Source: Puniceicoccales bacterium (GTDB lineage: Bacteria; Verrucomicrobiota; Verrucomicrobiia; Opitutales; UBA9783). From it: 32,051 nucleotides of DNA. The notes below the pieces were generated by a model. That model did not search any database and was not told the DNA's origin. It saw nothing but the letters and a program-made list of their open reading frames with translations. This document shows positions 31,637-32,051 of this stretch, piece after piece; the first letter of the stretch is position 1, and each line of letters opens with the position of its first letter. The DNA is taken from assembly GCA_031278975.1 (NCBI GenBank), contig JAITJL010000024.1, positions 1 to 32,051 on the forward strand. The letters run 5' to 3'. The position numbers were made by a program, and so were the translations under genes.

Positions 31637-31933
31637 CCTATTTTAGATCCTCTTGCAACGTTATTGTTCGCCAAAAGACTAAAACATTTCTATTCCATTC
31701 GAGTTACTTAAAATTGACCCCAAACGCAGTAAAACGCAGGCAGGTGGAGAGGAGGAAAGTTTATTGCATAAGCGTTTGACACGGTAAGGTCACTAAAATA
31801 TGGCGTAAGCAATGACCTGTTGATTCAAATGGAATGATACGATGAGGAGGTGAGAAAACTACCTAAAGACTTATGCGATAAAATCGAAATGAATAGTACT
31901 TTTCATCGAGTGGCAAGTCCTTAGATTGTGGTA
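31637..31933. other. Intergenic stretch without a convincing gene
   Basis: No recognised gene or RNA. A GTG at 31850 next to AGGAGG opens a 25-codon frame, but the spacing is far too tight for the site to serve that codon. The stretch separates the pseudouridine synthase start from the tail of the repeat-family gene. Confidence 0.5.
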
Positions 31934-32051
31934 TTAGATGGCATAATCGATAACATCCTGGGCAGGGATGCAGAAATAATAAAAGCTTCTATTGTCTACG
32001 GAAGCGAATACGATCCAGAGATACCCATTTTTGACATCCATGAAAATGATG
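31934..32051 (-). CDS. 3' end of a second copy of the exported-protein family (truncated by window edge)
   Basis: The last 118 bases encode, on the minus strand, 38 C-terminal residues ending CIPAQDVIDYAI and a TAA. They align without gaps to the 3' end of the gene at 22178-23830 (22178-22295), with about 12 differences, roughly 90% identity. Most differences lie in the last few codons. The protein segments YLWIVFASVDN and SFYYFCIPAQ are shared. The rest of the gene is outside the window, so whether it also carries 11-bp units cannot be seen. Confidence 0.85.
   Translation of the reverse strand, partial: IIFMDVKNGYLWIVFASVDNRSFYYFCIPAQDVIDYAI

Noticed and set aside
31850..31927. Short GTG frame behind AGGAGG in the last intergenic gap
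   Set aside because: The Shine-Dalgarno sequence overlaps the GTG itself, leaving no spacing, and the 25-codon product has no recognisable feature.

Overview
The window looks like part of the chromosome of a host-associated, probably intracellular bacterium of the PVC superphylum, most likely a Verrucomicrobiota lineage. This is inference from gene content. It has an ATP/ADP-type nucleotide transporter (NTT/Tlc family), a typical marker of intracellular bacteria, coupled to an LL-diaminopimelate aminotransferase of the type used by Chlamydiae and Verrucomicrobia. It also has a pseudopilin-like GFTLIE protein, a SufS-SufU pair, and a 33-residue AURKAIP1/COX24-type ribosomal protein. The sequence is AT-rich, with short overlaps inside operons and relaxed intergenic gaps with decaying DNA between them.

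Layout. 1-965: a 7-bp tandem array, then a degenerate 18-bp array that runs into a pseudopilin-like gene. 1295-5718 (minus): glycogen phosphorylase, the YchF ATPase and a DUF488 protein. 5719-6328: decaying DNA with a transposase remnant. 6329-11590 (minus): an apparent operon of a symporter/histidine-kinase fusion with a degenerate receiver, NAD-dependent DNA ligase and a DUF167 protein. 11701-14504 (plus): the nucleotide transporter overlapping dapL. 14740-17701 (plus): an orphan SsuA-like solute-binding protein, a basic Cys-rich protein and murA. 17955-19342 (minus): a small secreted protein and a candidate M91-like zinc metalloprotease. 19761-22072 (plus): mraY, a coiled-coil protein and tatD. 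22178-23830 (minus): a large exported protein with an 11-bp repeat in its signal region. A partial paralogue of it closes the window at 31934-32051. 24129-25895 (plus): tRNA-Gln, sufS and sufU. 26044-31618 (minus): a candidate effector, then xseA, a VTT membrane protein, the COX24-like protein, an RDD membrane protein, folD, an exported OB-fold-like protein and a RluB-type pseudouridine synthase.

How it fits together. Peptidoglycan synthesis is represented by DapL, MurA and MraY, so the organism probably still makes a wall while importing nucleotides. Host interaction may involve the HELIH protein, the Pro/Ser/Thr-rich protein at 26044 and the repeat-containing exported family. No secretion system is in the window, so effector status is unproven.

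The most notable signals are these. (1) An 11-bp repeat in the signal region of a multicopy exported protein, where loss or gain of a single unit would close the frame. (2) A symporter-kinase-receiver fusion with Glu at the apparent phosphoacceptor site. (3) A HELIH protein with downstream motifs resembling M91 effectors. (4) A recurring arrangement in which promoter-like hexamers end 5-11 bases before start codons that lack a Shine-Dalgarno sequence, which suggests leaderless mRNAs. (5) A pseudopilin-like protein whose N-terminus is built from DNA repeats. Both window ends lie in repeated sequence, as expected if an assembly contig broke there.
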